A DNA stretch of 64,000 nt from Actinocrinis sp035653575 (GTDB lineage Bacteria > Actinomycetota > Actinomycetes > Streptomycetales > Catenulisporaceae). The position numbers and the translations under genes are program-made. The stretch is from contig NZ_DASRBQ010000002.1 of NCBI RefSeq assembly GCF_035653575.1, forward strand, positions 20,212 through 84,211. The letters run 5' to 3'. Below the pieces are notes generated by a model that had not been told where the DNA came from, did not search any database, and worked only from the letters and a program-made list of their open reading frames with translations. Every line of letters begins with the position of its first letter. Positions within the stretch are counted from its first letter, which is position 1. Positions 15,059 through 23,472 of the stretch are shown here, one piece after another.

Positions 15059-15988
15059 ATGTCGACGACCTCGGGAACGGGGACCGGTTCGATCCGCGCC
15101 GGCCGCACGGTGCGCATGCCGGAGGCCCCGGTCAGCGAGCGGGAAGCACGCTCGGTCACCGGCTGGGGACCGCTGGCGGCCAGCCTGGCGGTGATCGCGC
15201 TCGCCGCGTCGCTGCAAGCCGCGATCGGCAAGCCGTGGTCGGCGATCACCGGCGCGGTGCTCTACGTGTTCGCGGTGATCAACCTGTTCGGCCTGACCGG
15301 AGTCTTTCCGGGGCAGGCGCGGGTGGTCTCGCTGTTCGGCCGCTACACCGGCACGGTGCGGGCGACCGGGTTGCGCTGGGTGAACCCGTTCACGGCGCGC
15401 CGCAAGGTCTCCACGCGGGTGCGCAACCATGAGACCACGACGCTGAAGGTCAACGACGCGGACGGCAACCCCATCGAGATGGCCGCGGTGGTGGTCTGGC
15501 AGGTGCGGGATACCGCGAAGGCGGTCTATTCGGTGGATGACTTCGCGGCCTTTGTCGCGATCCAGACCGAGACCGCGGTACGGCACATCGCCACCGGCTA
15601 CCCGTACGACGCGCGCGAGGAGGGGCGGCTCTCGCTACGCCAGCACGCCGACGAGATCACCGCGCGGCTGAGCGCGGAGATCTCGGAGCGGGTGGAGCTC
15701 GCGGGCATCGCGGTGATCGAATCGCGGATCACCCGGCTCGCCTACGCTCCGGAGATCGCCCAGGTGATGTTGCGCCGCCAGCAGGCCGACGCCGTGGTCG
15801 CGGCCCGGCGGCGGCTGGTGGAAGGCGCGGTCGGCATGGTGCGCGACGCGCTCGATAGCCTTAGCGAGCAGGAGATCGTCGAGCTGGACGAGGAGCGCAA
15901 GGCCACCATGGTCAGCAACCTGCTCGTGGTGCTGTGCAGCGAGCACGCGACGCAGCCGGTGGTCAACACCGGCACGCTCTACCAGTGA
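15059..15988 (+). CDS. SPFH/band 7 (stomatin-like) membrane protein
   Basis: A 309-residue protein. Two adjacent hydrophobic segments (about residues 38-56 and 61-80, ending AVINLFGLTGVFPGQ) anchor it. The SPFH domain follows: GQARVVSLFGRYTGTVR, GLRWVNPF, RVRNHETTTLKVND, and the helical region with ERVELAGIAVIESRITRLAYAPEI. Stomatin-like proteins oligomerise on membranes and organise microdomains or regulate membrane proteases. AAAGGAAACGACG precedes the ATG at 15059. The next gene, a ribbon-helix-helix protein, starts nine bases after its stop. This two-gene pair recurs in actinomycetes from memory, but its role is not established. Confidence 0.85.
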   Translation: MSTTSGTGTGSIRAGRTVRMPEAPVSEREARSVTGWGPLAASLAVIALAASLQAAIGKPWSAITGAVLYVFAVINLFGLTGVFPGQARVVSLFGRYTGTVRATGLRWVNPFTARRKVSTRVRNHETTTLKVNDADGNPIEMAAVVVWQVRDTAKAVYSVDDFAAFVAIQTETAVRHIATGYPYDAREEGRLSLRQHADEITARLSAEISERVELAGIAVIESRITRLAYAPEIAQVMLRRQQADAVVAARRRLVEGAVGMVRDALDSLSEQEIVELDEERKATMVSNLLVVLCSEHATQPVVNTGTLYQ

Positions 15989-15997
15989 GCCGCGGTC

Positions 15998-16216
15998 TTG
16001 ACTGAGCGCAAGCAGATCCTGCTGCGGCTCGACCCGGCCGTACACGACGCGCTGGTGCGGTGGGCGGCGGACGAGTTGCGCAGTACCACCGCGCAGATCG
16101 AGTTCCTGCTGCGGCAGAGCCTGAGCCAGGCCGGACGGATGCCGAAGGAAGTAGGCGGCCTGCCGCGCCGCGGCCGCCCGCGCAAGCAGACGGACCCCGG
16201 GGACGACGAATCCTGA
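15998..16216 (+). CDS. Ribbon-helix-helix DNA-binding protein
   Basis: A 72-residue protein. KQILLRLDPAVHDALVRWA reads as the beta-strand and first helix of an Arc/CopG/MetJ fold, and LRSTTAQIEFLLRQSLSQAG as helix two. A basic tail (RRGRPRKQ) follows. It starts with TTG at 15998, nine bases after the SPFH stop, with no ATG or GTG available in frame, so it depends on coupling. It is most likely a dimeric repressor of its own operon. It resembles the antitoxin half of a toxin-antitoxin pair, but the partner is a stomatin rather than a toxin. Confidence 0.8.
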   Translation: MTERKQILLRLDPAVHDALVRWAADELRSTTAQIEFLLRQSLSQAGRMPKEVGGLPRRGRPRKQTDPGDDES

Positions 16217-16273
16217 GATAGTCGTCGAGGCCGGCGGGTGCGGCGTTCGGTTTCGGACAGTAAGGATGCTCAG

Positions 16274-17260
16274 GTGGCAATGACAAACGCGGCAGACAGT
16301 GAACAGACCGAGGACGGGCAGGACACCGACTTCGAGCACGGCATGCTCGATGTCGGCGACGGCAACCTCGTGTACTGGGAGGCCTGGGGCGATCCCGCCA
16401 ACAAGCCGGCGCTCATCGTGCACGGCGGTCCCGGCGCCGGGTCCAACCTCAGGCGGCCGCGCGGCATCGATCCGGACCGTTTCCGGGTGGTGCGGTTCGA
16501 CCAGCGCGGCTGCGGCCGCAGCACGCCGAACGCCGCCGATCCGGCCACCGATCTGAGCGTGAACACCACCGAGCACCTGCTGCGCGACATGGAACAGCTG
16601 CGCCGGCACCTCGGTATCGAGCGCTGGATGCTGTACGGCGGATCGTGGGGTTCGACGCTGATCCTCGCCTACGCCGAGCGGCACCCCGAGCGGGTATCAG
16701 AGATCATCATCCCCGCGGTCACCACGACGCGCCGCTCCGAGATCGACTGGCTGTATCGGGGCGTCGGCCGGTTCTTCCCGGACGCTTGGGAGAGATTTCG
16801 CGACGGCGTGCCTGAGGCGGAGCGGGACGGCGACCTGCTGGCCGCCTACGGCCGGTTGATGGAGCACCCCGACCCCGAGGTGCGCGCCAAGGCCGCCAAT
16901 GACTGGCTCGCCTGGGAGGACGCCGTCATCTCGATGGAGGTCAACGGCAACCCGGGCGCGTACAGCGACCGTCCCGATGAGGCGAAGCTCGCCTTCGTCC
17001 GGATCTGCGCGCACTACTTCTCCAACGCGGCGTGGCTGGAGGAAGGCGAACTGCTGCGCAACGCGCATCGCCTCAAGGGCATCCCGGGGGTGCTGGTGCA
17101 CGGCCGCCTGGACATGGGCGGACCGCCGGTGACGGCGTGGGAGCTGGCCAAGGCGTGGCCTGACGCAGAGCTCTTCATCATCGACGACTCAGGCCACACG
17201 GGCAGCGACGCGTTCCGTGATGCGCTCATGCGGGCGATCGATCGCTTCGCAGAGCGCTGA
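16274..17260 (+). CDS. pip: Proline iminopeptidase
   Basis: A 328-residue alpha/beta-hydrolase of peptidase family S33 that releases N-terminal proline from peptides in the cytoplasm. Motifs are the oxyanion region HGGPGAGS, DQRGCGRSTPN, nucleophile Ser in GGSWGSTL, catalytic Asp in HGRLDMGGPP and His in DDSGHTGSD. The GTG at 16274 has AAGGA seven bases upstream. The next in-frame ATG is 16280. It may be co-transcribed with the SPFH pair (57-base gap) and converges on the ParA-like gene. Confidence 0.92.
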   Translation: MAMTNAADSEQTEDGQDTDFEHGMLDVGDGNLVYWEAWGDPANKPALIVHGGPGAGSNLRRPRGIDPDRFRVVRFDQRGCGRSTPNAADPATDLSVNTTEHLLRDMEQLRRHLGIERWMLYGGSWGSTLILAYAERHPERVSEIIIPAVTTTRRSEIDWLYRGVGRFFPDAWERFRDGVPEAERDGDLLAAYGRLMEHPDPEVRAKAANDWLAWEDAVISMEVNGNPGAYSDRPDEAKLAFVRICAHYFSNAAWLEEGELLRNAHRLKGIPGVLVHGRLDMGGPPVTAWELAKAWPDAELFIIDDSGHTGSDAFRDALMRAIDRFAER

Positions 17261-17279
17261 GTCATATCCCTCTGCGCGC

Positions 17280-18332
17280 TCAGCGGAAGGCGGCGCGGCC
17301 GGCCTGGCGAAGCAACAGCTCCGAAAGGCCGGCGCCCGGTCCCGGCGCGCCGGCGACCGGGTCGAACACCGCGGGCTCGCCCTCCGGGATCCACGGCAGC
17401 CGCGCCGCCGCCGCGACCGCGTGGACCAGCTCGACCAGCTGCGGCCGGTCCAGCGTGGCCGCGTCGAGCAGCGGGCAGCCGCCCTGGTCCGCCAGGGCCC
17501 GGTCGTGCCCGAGGTCGACCAGCGCGCCGACCCGCGGCGCGATCAGCTCGTGCCAGCCCTCTGCGATCGAGCCCCCACCGCGCTTGCGCGCGCCACGGCG
17601 GTCCGTCACCGCCACGACGATCCGCTCGACCGGCAGCCTCACCTCGGCCATGCAAGTGATCGCATCGATGGTGCGCCGCAGCGACGCCTCGCCGCTGTCG
17701 GTCACCCACACGGCGGCGGTGTTCAGGAACGGGGTGGCGAACCAGGATGCGATCACGGACAGCGGGCCGCCGACCGCCTGCGCCGCCAGCCGCGCCCCCT
17801 CCAGGGCGTCGCCGTCCACCACCGCGGCGCGAAGAGCGGGCAGCACCGGCAGCCACCATCGCGGACCGGGATCCCCGCCGAGGTAGGAGGCCGAGGCGGG
17901 TCCGGTATCGGTGAGCACCCACAGCGGCGTCGGCGCGGCCACGGTCAGGTGGGAGAGCGACGCGTCAGTGAGCTGGGAGAGGCCGCCTTCCGCGCCTCCG
18001 GCGGTGCCGCGGTAGCCCGCCAGCATGCCAGTGCCCGAAGACGCCGGCGTCGTGACCCACGAGGGCCAGGGCGTGTTGCCGCGCGCCGCGCAGTCCAGCA
18101 CGGCGGTGCCGCGGTTGTCTCCGGGTGCTGTGACGGTGTGCCGGTGCAGCGTCGCGCCCAGCAGCGCGGCGACCGTCGTACGGCCCACTCCCCCGCAGCC
18201 GGACAGCACGGGCACCACGAGCCGCCGGTCCGGGGCGAGCAGGACCGCGCCACCCGCCGGCGCTTCCGACGCCGCCGCTGCGGTTCCGGATGCCGCAGTC
18301 ACCGCCTGGTGCCTTCCGTCCGGGTTAGGCAC
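17280..18332 (-). CDS. ParA/MinD-like ATPase
   Basis: A 350-residue protein with a deviant-type P-loop (SGCGGVGRTTVAALLG, about residues 44-59) after a low-complexity N-terminus. The rest fits a MinD/CpaE-like fold only loosely (VLDCAARGNTPW, RIVVAVTDRRGARKRGG). The signature Lys early in the loop (KGGxGKT) is absent and the last Lys is Arg, so ATP hydrolysis may be impaired. The GTG start at 18332 overlaps the end of the upstream LysM-BTAD gene by eight bases, with GGAGGG before it, so the two proteins are made together. In streptomycetes similar pairs sit near Tad pilus genes. None is seen here. Confidence 0.7.
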   Translation of the reverse strand: MPNPDGRHQAVTAASGTAAAASEAPAGGAVLLAPDRRLVVPVLSGCGGVGRTTVAALLGATLHRHTVTAPGDNRGTAVLDCAARGNTPWPSWVTTPASSGTGMLAGYRGTAGGAEGGLSQLTDASLSHLTVAAPTPLWVLTDTGPASASYLGGDPGPRWWLPVLPALRAAVVDGDALEGARLAAQAVGGPLSVIASWFATPFLNTAAVWVTDSGEASLRRTIDAITCMAEVRLPVERIVVAVTDRRGARKRGGGSIAEGWHELIAPRVGALVDLGHDRALADQGGCPLLDAATLDRPQLVELVHAVAAAARLPWIPEGEPAVFDPVAGAPGPGAGLSELLLRQAGRAAFR

Positions 18333-21300
18333 GCAAGCCCTCCAGTCCCTCCAGGAGCTCGGAGACGACCGCGTTGGTGGTCGGGTGCAGCTCCGTCTCG
18401 CCGTAGCGGTACCAGGCGCGCACCTTCAAGTCCGCGATGACGTTGTGCAAGCGCTCCTGGTCGCCCTGCGCCGCGATGCCGCGGATCTTGATCTGCACCA
18501 GCCGCTCGTCGTCGGGAGCGCCGAGCAGGCCTTGCTCGGCGGCCCACTGCGCGCCGAGCGAGTCGCCGCGGGCCAGCCGCCGCGTGGCCAGCCGGTGCGC
18601 CGCGTCGGCGACGATGGCGGGCACCTCGGTCTCCTGGGTGCCGAAGCCGAGCCAGGAGTATCTGCCCGGCGGCCGGTCGGCCAGCAGTTCGCCGCGCACC
18701 AGGGCCAGGGCGCGGGCCAGCGCCTCGTCCGCCTCCGGCTGGTCGCCGAGCCGGCTCGCCTCCGCGTATGCGGCCTGGAACTCGTCCCAGTCCGAGCGCA
18801 CGTCCTCGGTCAGGCGCACCACGCCGTCGGCCGCGACCGTGAGCCGCGGCCCGATGCGGTTCTCGCCGAGCCACTCGCGCATGTCGCGCAGCATCCGGTC
18901 GCGAGCGGCCGGGGTGATGCCGCGCGGCCACAGCGCGCGGGCGAAGACGGATGCGGGCAGCCCGGCGCGATGGAAGAGCAGCAGCACCAGCGCCTCGGTG
19001 AACAGCGGTCCGCGCGCGGCATCCGCCGGGCCGACCCCGGTCAGCTCGACGGAACCGAGGATGCACGCGCGTACGCCGACCGGGCGCTCCAGCAGGTCCA
19101 CGCCGCCGGCCAACGGTGCGTCGGCAGGACGATAGGCCGGTGCGTAGCGCGGCGCGGCGGCGGCACGAAAGAGCGCGCCGAGCGCTGCGGCCAGCGCGTC
19201 AGGCAGCCGGGAGGCGGTCAGCTCGCCGGGCACGCCGGGTATCCGCATCCTGCCGACCGGGTCAACGCTGAACACGGTGAAGTCCGGCCACGGGTGGTCC
19301 GTGCCGACCAGCGCGGTGGTGCTGCCGTCCACGCCCGCGGTCAGCATGCGAAGACGCGCGGTGTCCTCCGGGCCGACGCGTTCGGCGATCAGCAACCGCA
19401 CGAGATGCGGGCTGGTCGCGGCGGCCTGTTCTTCGAGGGCGGCGAGGGCCGAGGGAAGGTCGGGGTGAACGCGCAGCCGCTCCGGGGCGAGCAGGGCCAG
19501 TTCGGCGGGCAGGCCCACCGTCTCGATCCGGATCTGGTCAGCCCACGGCGCACAGGCGAGGGTGGCGGCCGCCGCGGCCAGCACCGCGCGGCGCTGGCGG
19601 GGCGGACCGGTGACCGCGGCGCACCGTCCGGCGGAGGCCTCGAGGTCAACGAAGATCTGCTCGTCGTCGAGCGCGCCGACCGCGAGCAGCAGCGGATACG
19701 GCATGGCCGATCGGCGGGTGAGGGCGGGCTCCTTGGTGCAGGCTTCGGTGCTGCTCGCCGTCTGCGGGTTCCTCGGGTAGAGCCAGCGCCTGCCGTCGGC
19801 CACCGCGGTCCACGGCGCCGGGGCCATGGCGTCCGCGTCGGCGAGCACCAGGTGCACGGCGGCCGGATTGGTGTGGACGTAGGTGAGCGGCGGCGGGAAT
19901 CGGCCCGCGGCTTCGCAGCCGGCGCGCAGTTCCCGCAGCGATTGGTCGACGACGTCGACGGTGTCGCACGCGGCAGCGGCCCGGATGGTGCGCTCGACCT
20001 CGGCGACCGCCGGGTCCGGTGGCGCGACGACGGAGGCTCCGGGCCGCTCACGGCGGCGGCGCCGTGCGGCGGCGGTCAGCCCGGTGAGCAGCGCGGCGGC
20101 CAGGATCGGCGAGCCGATCAGCGCGACATACGGCAGCACGTCGGCGATCGAGTGCAGGACGGAACCGTCGCTGGTGTGCTCGCCTGACGGCTCGTCATGC
20201 GGCACGGCGGGCCGCGAGGCGACCGGGTGCGGGATGAGGTTGACCGGCGAGGGCTCGACCGGCAGGGCACCGAGCGATGAGCCGTTGTCCGCGCCCTTAC
20301 TGGCCGCGCCGCCCTGCGTCGTGGGCACCGCATAGGTCTTCGGCGCGATGCCGTCCGCGGCCGAGTTCTGAATCGGGCTCGAGATCGAGGGGGTCGCGGA
20401 CGACGTCGGCGGAGCAGGGGGTGCGGGAACGCTTTGGGCGGGCGAGCTGGAGGCGGCGGAGATGGGCGGTAGCTGCTCGCTCAGGCCCGGGCCCTCGGCG
20501 TCCGGCGGCAGCACCAGCACCCAGCCGGGCCGGATCAGGCTGGCGTGCTGCAGCTTGGTGCCGTCCGGCTGGAGCCGGCCCTCGTTGAGCGTGAAGATCT
20601 CCCGGTAGCGGCGGCCGTCGCCCAAGTACCGCTGGGCGATGTCCCAGAGCGAGTCATGGTGTCGTCCGCCGGGCGGCTCCACTACGTAGTACTTGAGCGC
20701 CGTCACGTTGGCCGCTTCTACGGACGACGCGGTACTGAACGACGCTGTACTGAACGATCCCGGCTTAGGTGCCGCCGCTTTCGACGATGCCTGATCTGCG
20801 GAGGCTATGTCTGTCAATATCGCGGTGTTGTCGCCGAAGGCACCGTCGTCCGCGTATGTCATGCCAATGGTCGATGAAGAGGGCGTACGCGCGTAATCAG
20901 CCTGTTGTCTCGGCTCGGCCGACTGCGTGGTCTGCGACGGCAGGTGTGCTCGCACGCCGAGGTCGATGCCTCCAGGCGCGGCCCCGACGGCCAACGGACG
21001 GGCCGAAGCGGCGGTCGCCGTCGCCGCGGCCACCGAGGCGGTCAAGGCTATCGCGACCAGCGTACGGGCCACGCCTCTGGTGATCACGGCGCCCGGAAGG
21101 TGGATCGTCACCTCGGCGCCGGTCAGCGCGGCTCGGATCTCGACGATGACGCAGGCGGTGAACTCCGCCCACAGCAACCACGCGGCGAGGTACACCCAAC
21201 GCAGCAGTGTGTGTACCGTCCACGGGTTGTGCGGTAGGCCATGCGGCAGGCGCACGCCGCTCAGCGGCCAGCCGATCAGATAGGCCAGCCCCAGCGGGGC

Positions 21301-21390
21301 ACCGAGGACAAGGCACGCGAGCAGCAGCCAAGCCGCCAATACGACGACGGCAGAGCGTTCGGACCGTCCCGATCGGTCCGGCACACGCAT
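18325..21390 (-). CDS. Membrane protein with LysM and BTAD (SARP-type) domains
   Basis: A 1021-residue protein. Three N-terminal membrane segments (AVVVLAAWLLLACLVLG; WVYLAAWLLWAEFTACVIV; VARTLVAIALTASVAAATA) precede an external part. That part has a LysM domain (YVVEPPGGRHHDSLWDIAQ through IRPGWVLVLPP) and a proline/serine linker. A further membrane segment (LPYVALIGSPILAAALLTG) leads to a cytoplasmic region ending in a winged-helix plus bacterial transcriptional activator domain (VRACILGSVELTG, LWPRGITPAARDRMLRDMRE). The layout suggests a peptidoglycan-touching sensor tied to a SARP-like output, but membrane-bound DNA binding is not proven. It contains a 15-bp duplication at 20729-20758 (FSTASFSTAS). 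The ATG at 21390 has a GGGGGAGG site. Confidence 0.82.
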   Translation of the reverse strand: MRVPDRSGRSERSAVVVLAAWLLLACLVLGAPLGLAYLIGWPLSGVRLPHGLPHNPWTVHTLLRWVYLAAWLLWAEFTACVIVEIRAALTGAEVTIHLPGAVITRGVARTLVAIALTASVAAATATAASARPLAVGAAPGGIDLGVRAHLPSQTTQSAEPRQQADYARTPSSSTIGMTYADDGAFGDNTAILTDIASADQASSKAAAPKPGSFSTASFSTASSVEAANVTALKYYVVEPPGGRHHDSLWDIAQRYLGDGRRYREIFTLNEGRLQPDGTKLQHASLIRPGWVLVLPPDAEGPGLSEQLPPISAASSSPAQSVPAPPAPPTSSATPSISSPIQNSAADGIAPKTYAVPTTQGGAASKGADNGSSLGALPVEPSPVNLIPHPVASRPAVPHDEPSGEHTSDGSVLHSIADVLPYVALIGSPILAAALLTGLTAAARRRRRERPGASVVAPPDPAVAEVERTIRAAAACDTVDVVDQSLRELRAGCEAAGRFPPPLTYVHTNPAAVHLVLADADAMAPAPWTAVADGRRWLYPRNPQTASSTEACTKEPALTRRSAMPYPLLLAVGALDDEQIFVDLEASAGRCAAVTGPPRQRRAVLAAAAATLACAPWADQIRIETVGLPAELALLAPERLRVHPDLPSALAALEEQAAATSPHLVRLLIAERVGPEDTARLRMLTAGVDGSTTALVGTDHPWPDFTVFSVDPVGRMRIPGVPGELTASRLPDALAAALGALFRAAAAPRYAPAYRPADAPLAGGVDLLERPVGVRACILGSVELTGVGPADAARGPLFTEALVLLLFHRAGLPASVFARALWPRGITPAARDRMLRDMREWLGENRIGPRLTVAADGVVRLTEDVRSDWDEFQAAYAEASRLGDQPEADEALARALALVRGELLADRPPGRYSWLGFGTQETEVPAIVADAAHRLATRRLARGDSLGAQWAAEQGLLGAPDDERLVQIKIRGIAAQGDQERLHNVIADLKVRAWYRYGETELHPTTNAVVSELLEGLEGLRA

Positions 21391-21619
21391 CGTCCTCCCC
21401 CTGCAAGACAGGGGCGCCAGTGGCGACGGGGGCCGCCCCGCGCCGCGTGCTCCCCCTTTGAACACGGTCTTTCCGGGACTCTGACGACAATTCACCTCGG
21501 CATCGCAGAGCACCGATCCGCAAGCTACCAGCGCTACGCTGGGCAGACAAGACGTCAGCCGAGCGTGACGCGCGGCAGGTCGCCTGCGCCGCGGCCGGTA
21601 GCTGTGCGACACTGCGCAC

Positions 21620-22885
21620 GTGGCGCCACAAACTCGGGACCGAGCACCGCGGGGGCAGGGCACGAACGTCACCGGATCCGGCCCCGGGAACGGCGGCGCC
21701 GCGGTGGCTGGGCAGCCCACGGTCCGGCAGCCCGGGACGCCGCCGGGGGCACCGAATCCGGCCGCGGTGAGACAGCCCGCGGTGAATCAGGCTGGAGCGA
21801 GACAGGCTGTGGCGAAGCAGGCCGCGACGCAAAGGTCGGCACTCGGATCCACCGCCCTGCCCGGCGCGGCGAGCGCCGGATCGGGCACGCTCACCCTCTG
21901 GATCCGGCAGCGACGCACCCGGTCGCACCTGCGGCACCTGCCCAAATGGACCGCGCGCCGGCCCGAGCCGTTCGGCATCGGCGGCCTGCACTGGCTGCCC
22001 GCGCCCACCGGTTCCCGCGATCCGGCGCTGTTCCTGCACGGCGGCAAGGGCATGATCCTGGCCGTCGCCGAGATCTCCCCCGGCGTGCTGCGCGGCCCCG
22101 AGGCGGGCGATCTCGGCGCGCGGCTCGGCGAGGTGCTGACCGGCGCGGCCGGCGGCCCGGTCCCGCTGACGCGGCTTCAGTTGCTCTGCCAGGTGCCGGG
22201 CCCGGCCGGCCGTACCCGCGCGTACGCGATCGCCGCTTTGGGCTATACCCCGGAGCTGGTGAACCAGGCGGCCCGGTTCGCGCAAGGCGAGCGCGGGCTG
22301 ACCACGATCGCCGCGCAGGCGATGGCGGACGCGTTCGGCCGGCTCGGCGCGACCGGCACTGCCGGCGCCCGGCTCGGCCCGCTGGTGCCGCTGGACCGCG
22401 CCGCGGTGGTCTCGCTGCTGGGCGCGCTCGTGCTGCCCGGCCGCGGCATGCTCGGGCCGCGACACGGCGAGAACCCCTGGCAGCCGACCGAGATCGACGC
22501 CACGGCCCCCCGCAGCGTGGCCATCACGGGGCCGGTCGGCCCGGCCCGCCAGCCTTCGACGTGGTGGCACGCGACCGGATGGGTGAAGCGGTGGCCGCGC
22601 GCCGTGGGTGGGGTCGATGCCGCCTCCTGCGCGGCCTTCCTGCCGCCCGGAGTGAGCGGCGCGGCCTCGATGGTGGTCGGCATGGCCGGGCCGCCCGGCG
22701 ACCGCGGCCCCGCGATCGCCGGCTACGTGACCGTCTCGGGGCACGACGCGGCCGAGGTGGAGCTGGCGCGGGTGGCCGCGCACGCCGCCGCCGAGGAGCG
22801 CGAGGGCTTCGTCGAGTTCTGCGACCGGCGGCACCATCTGGCTTTCGCCTACACCCTGCCGCTCGCCCTGGGCCTGCGCGGCTGA
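21620..22885 (+). CDS. Possible type VII secretion EccE-like protein
   Basis: A 421-residue protein with no clear membrane helix. An N-terminal low-complexity region includes five exact 15-bp units (21767-21841) coding VRQPA/VNQAG/ARQAV/AKQAA/TQRSA. A basic patch (WIRQRRTRSHLRHLPKW) and a folded domain follow (LHWLPAPTG, LFLHGGKGMILAVAEISPG, RTRAYAIAALGYTPELVNQAA, GPRHGENPWQPTEI). The general pattern, and the position divergent from a LysM-BTAD/ParA pair, recall EccE-type proteins of actinobacterial secretion systems, but no ESX genes are nearby. Treat the name as a hypothesis. GTG start at 21620; ribosome site weak. The window between 21391 and 21619 must hold both divergent promoters. Confidence 0.4.
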   Translation: MAPQTRDRAPRGQGTNVTGSGPGNGGAAVAGQPTVRQPGTPPGAPNPAAVRQPAVNQAGARQAVAKQAATQRSALGSTALPGAASAGSGTLTLWIRQRRTRSHLRHLPKWTARRPEPFGIGGLHWLPAPTGSRDPALFLHGGKGMILAVAEISPGVLRGPEAGDLGARLGEVLTGAAGGPVPLTRLQLLCQVPGPAGRTRAYAIAALGYTPELVNQAARFAQGERGLTTIAAQAMADAFGRLGATGTAGARLGPLVPLDRAAVVSLLGALVLPGRGMLGPRHGENPWQPTEIDATAPRSVAITGPVGPARQPSTWWHATGWVKRWPRAVGGVDAASCAAFLPPGVSGAASMVVGMAGPPGDRGPAIAGYVTVSGHDAAEVELARVAAHAAAEEREGFVEFCDRRHHLAFAYTLPLALGLRG

Positions 22886-22893
22886 ACTCAATC

Positions 22894-22953
22894 GCAACCA
22901 AAGGTTGCACATCTCGGAGCGCTCGCCTAGAGTCATGTGCAACCAAAGGTTGC
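22894..22953 (+). promoter_or_regulatory. Promoter with two identical operators for the SRPBCC-ArsR operon
   Basis: A 15-bp palindrome GCAACCAAAGGTTGC occurs at 22894-22908 and again at 22939-22953, centres 45 bp apart. Between them is a good housekeeping promoter: TTGCAC (22905-22910), 17-bp spacer, TAGAGT (22928-22933). The first operator overlaps the -35 element and the second covers the expected transcription start. The ArsR-type repressor encoded by the second gene is the likely ligand. Confidence 0.85.
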
Positions 22954-22964
22954 GAGACGAGGGC

Positions 22965-22998
22965 GGTGTTTCATGAAGAGCGGTGTTTCATGAAGAGC
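22965..22998 (+). repeat. 17-bp tandem duplication of the start region
   Basis: The unit ggtgtttcatgaagagc is present twice without a gap (22965-22981 and 22982-22998). Each copy carries an ATG followed by AAGAGC. Because 17 is not a multiple of three, the first ATG (22973) opens a six-codon frame (MKSGVS). Its TGA overlaps the second ATG (22990) as ATGA. Confidence 0.9.
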
Positions 22999-23472
22999 GG
23001 CGGCACGGAGTACGGCAGCATCGAGCGGGAGATCCACATCGAGGCGACGCCAGAGGTGGTCTACGAGGTCATCAGCACCCCCGAGCACCTGATGCAGTGG
23101 TGGCCGGACGAGGCGCAGCTCACCGCGGTGCCCGGCGCCACCGGCGTCATCGCCTTCGGCGACAGCTCGAAGCCGGACGCCCACGTCGAATCGCTCACAG
23201 TGGTCGAGGCCGACCCGCCCCGGCGGTTCTCCTTCCGCTGGGTCTACGACAACGGCGAGACCGCGGCGCCGGACAACTCGCTGCTGGTGACCTTCGATCT
23301 GGTCCCCTCGGGCTCGGCCGGCACGCTGCTGCGCTTCTCTGAGTCGGGCTACCGGGAGAAGGGCTGGGAGGCGGCGGTACTCGAAGAGACCTACCGCGAC
23401 CACTCCAGCGGATGGGACTACTTCCTGCCGCGCCTCGTCACGTACGTCGCCCGGCTGGCGGCGACGCGGTGA
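22990..23472 (+). CDS. SRPBCC (AHSA1-type) protein, first copy
   Basis: A 160-residue START-like/AHSA1 protein: IEREIHIEATPEVVYEVISTPEHLMQWWPDEA is the usual N-terminal strand and helix, and the C-terminal long helix is SSGWDYFLPRLVTYVARL. The fold forms a hydrophobic pocket. In operons with ArsR regulators these proteins often bind small hydrophobic ligands, but the ligand here is unknown. It starts at the second ATG of the 17-bp duplication, behind a six-codon minicistron. The stop overlaps the next start as GTGA. Confidence 0.88.
   Translation: MKSGGTEYGSIEREIHIEATPEVVYEVISTPEHLMQWWPDEAQLTAVPGATGVIAFGDSSKPDAHVESLTVVEADPPRRFSFRWVYDNGETAAPDNSLLVTFDLVPSGSAGTLLRFSESGYREKGWEAAVLEETYRDHSSGWDYFLPRLVTYVARLAATR

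Noticed and set aside
15998..16216. Classic toxin-antitoxin module with the SPFH gene as toxin
   Set aside because: SPFH proteins are membrane organisers with no known toxin activity. Only the RHH half resembles an antitoxin.
18025..20187. 720-codon plus-strand open frame
   Set aside because: Antisense to the LysM-BTAD gene; Gly/Arg/Gln-rich without motifs and with third-position GC bias on the other strand.
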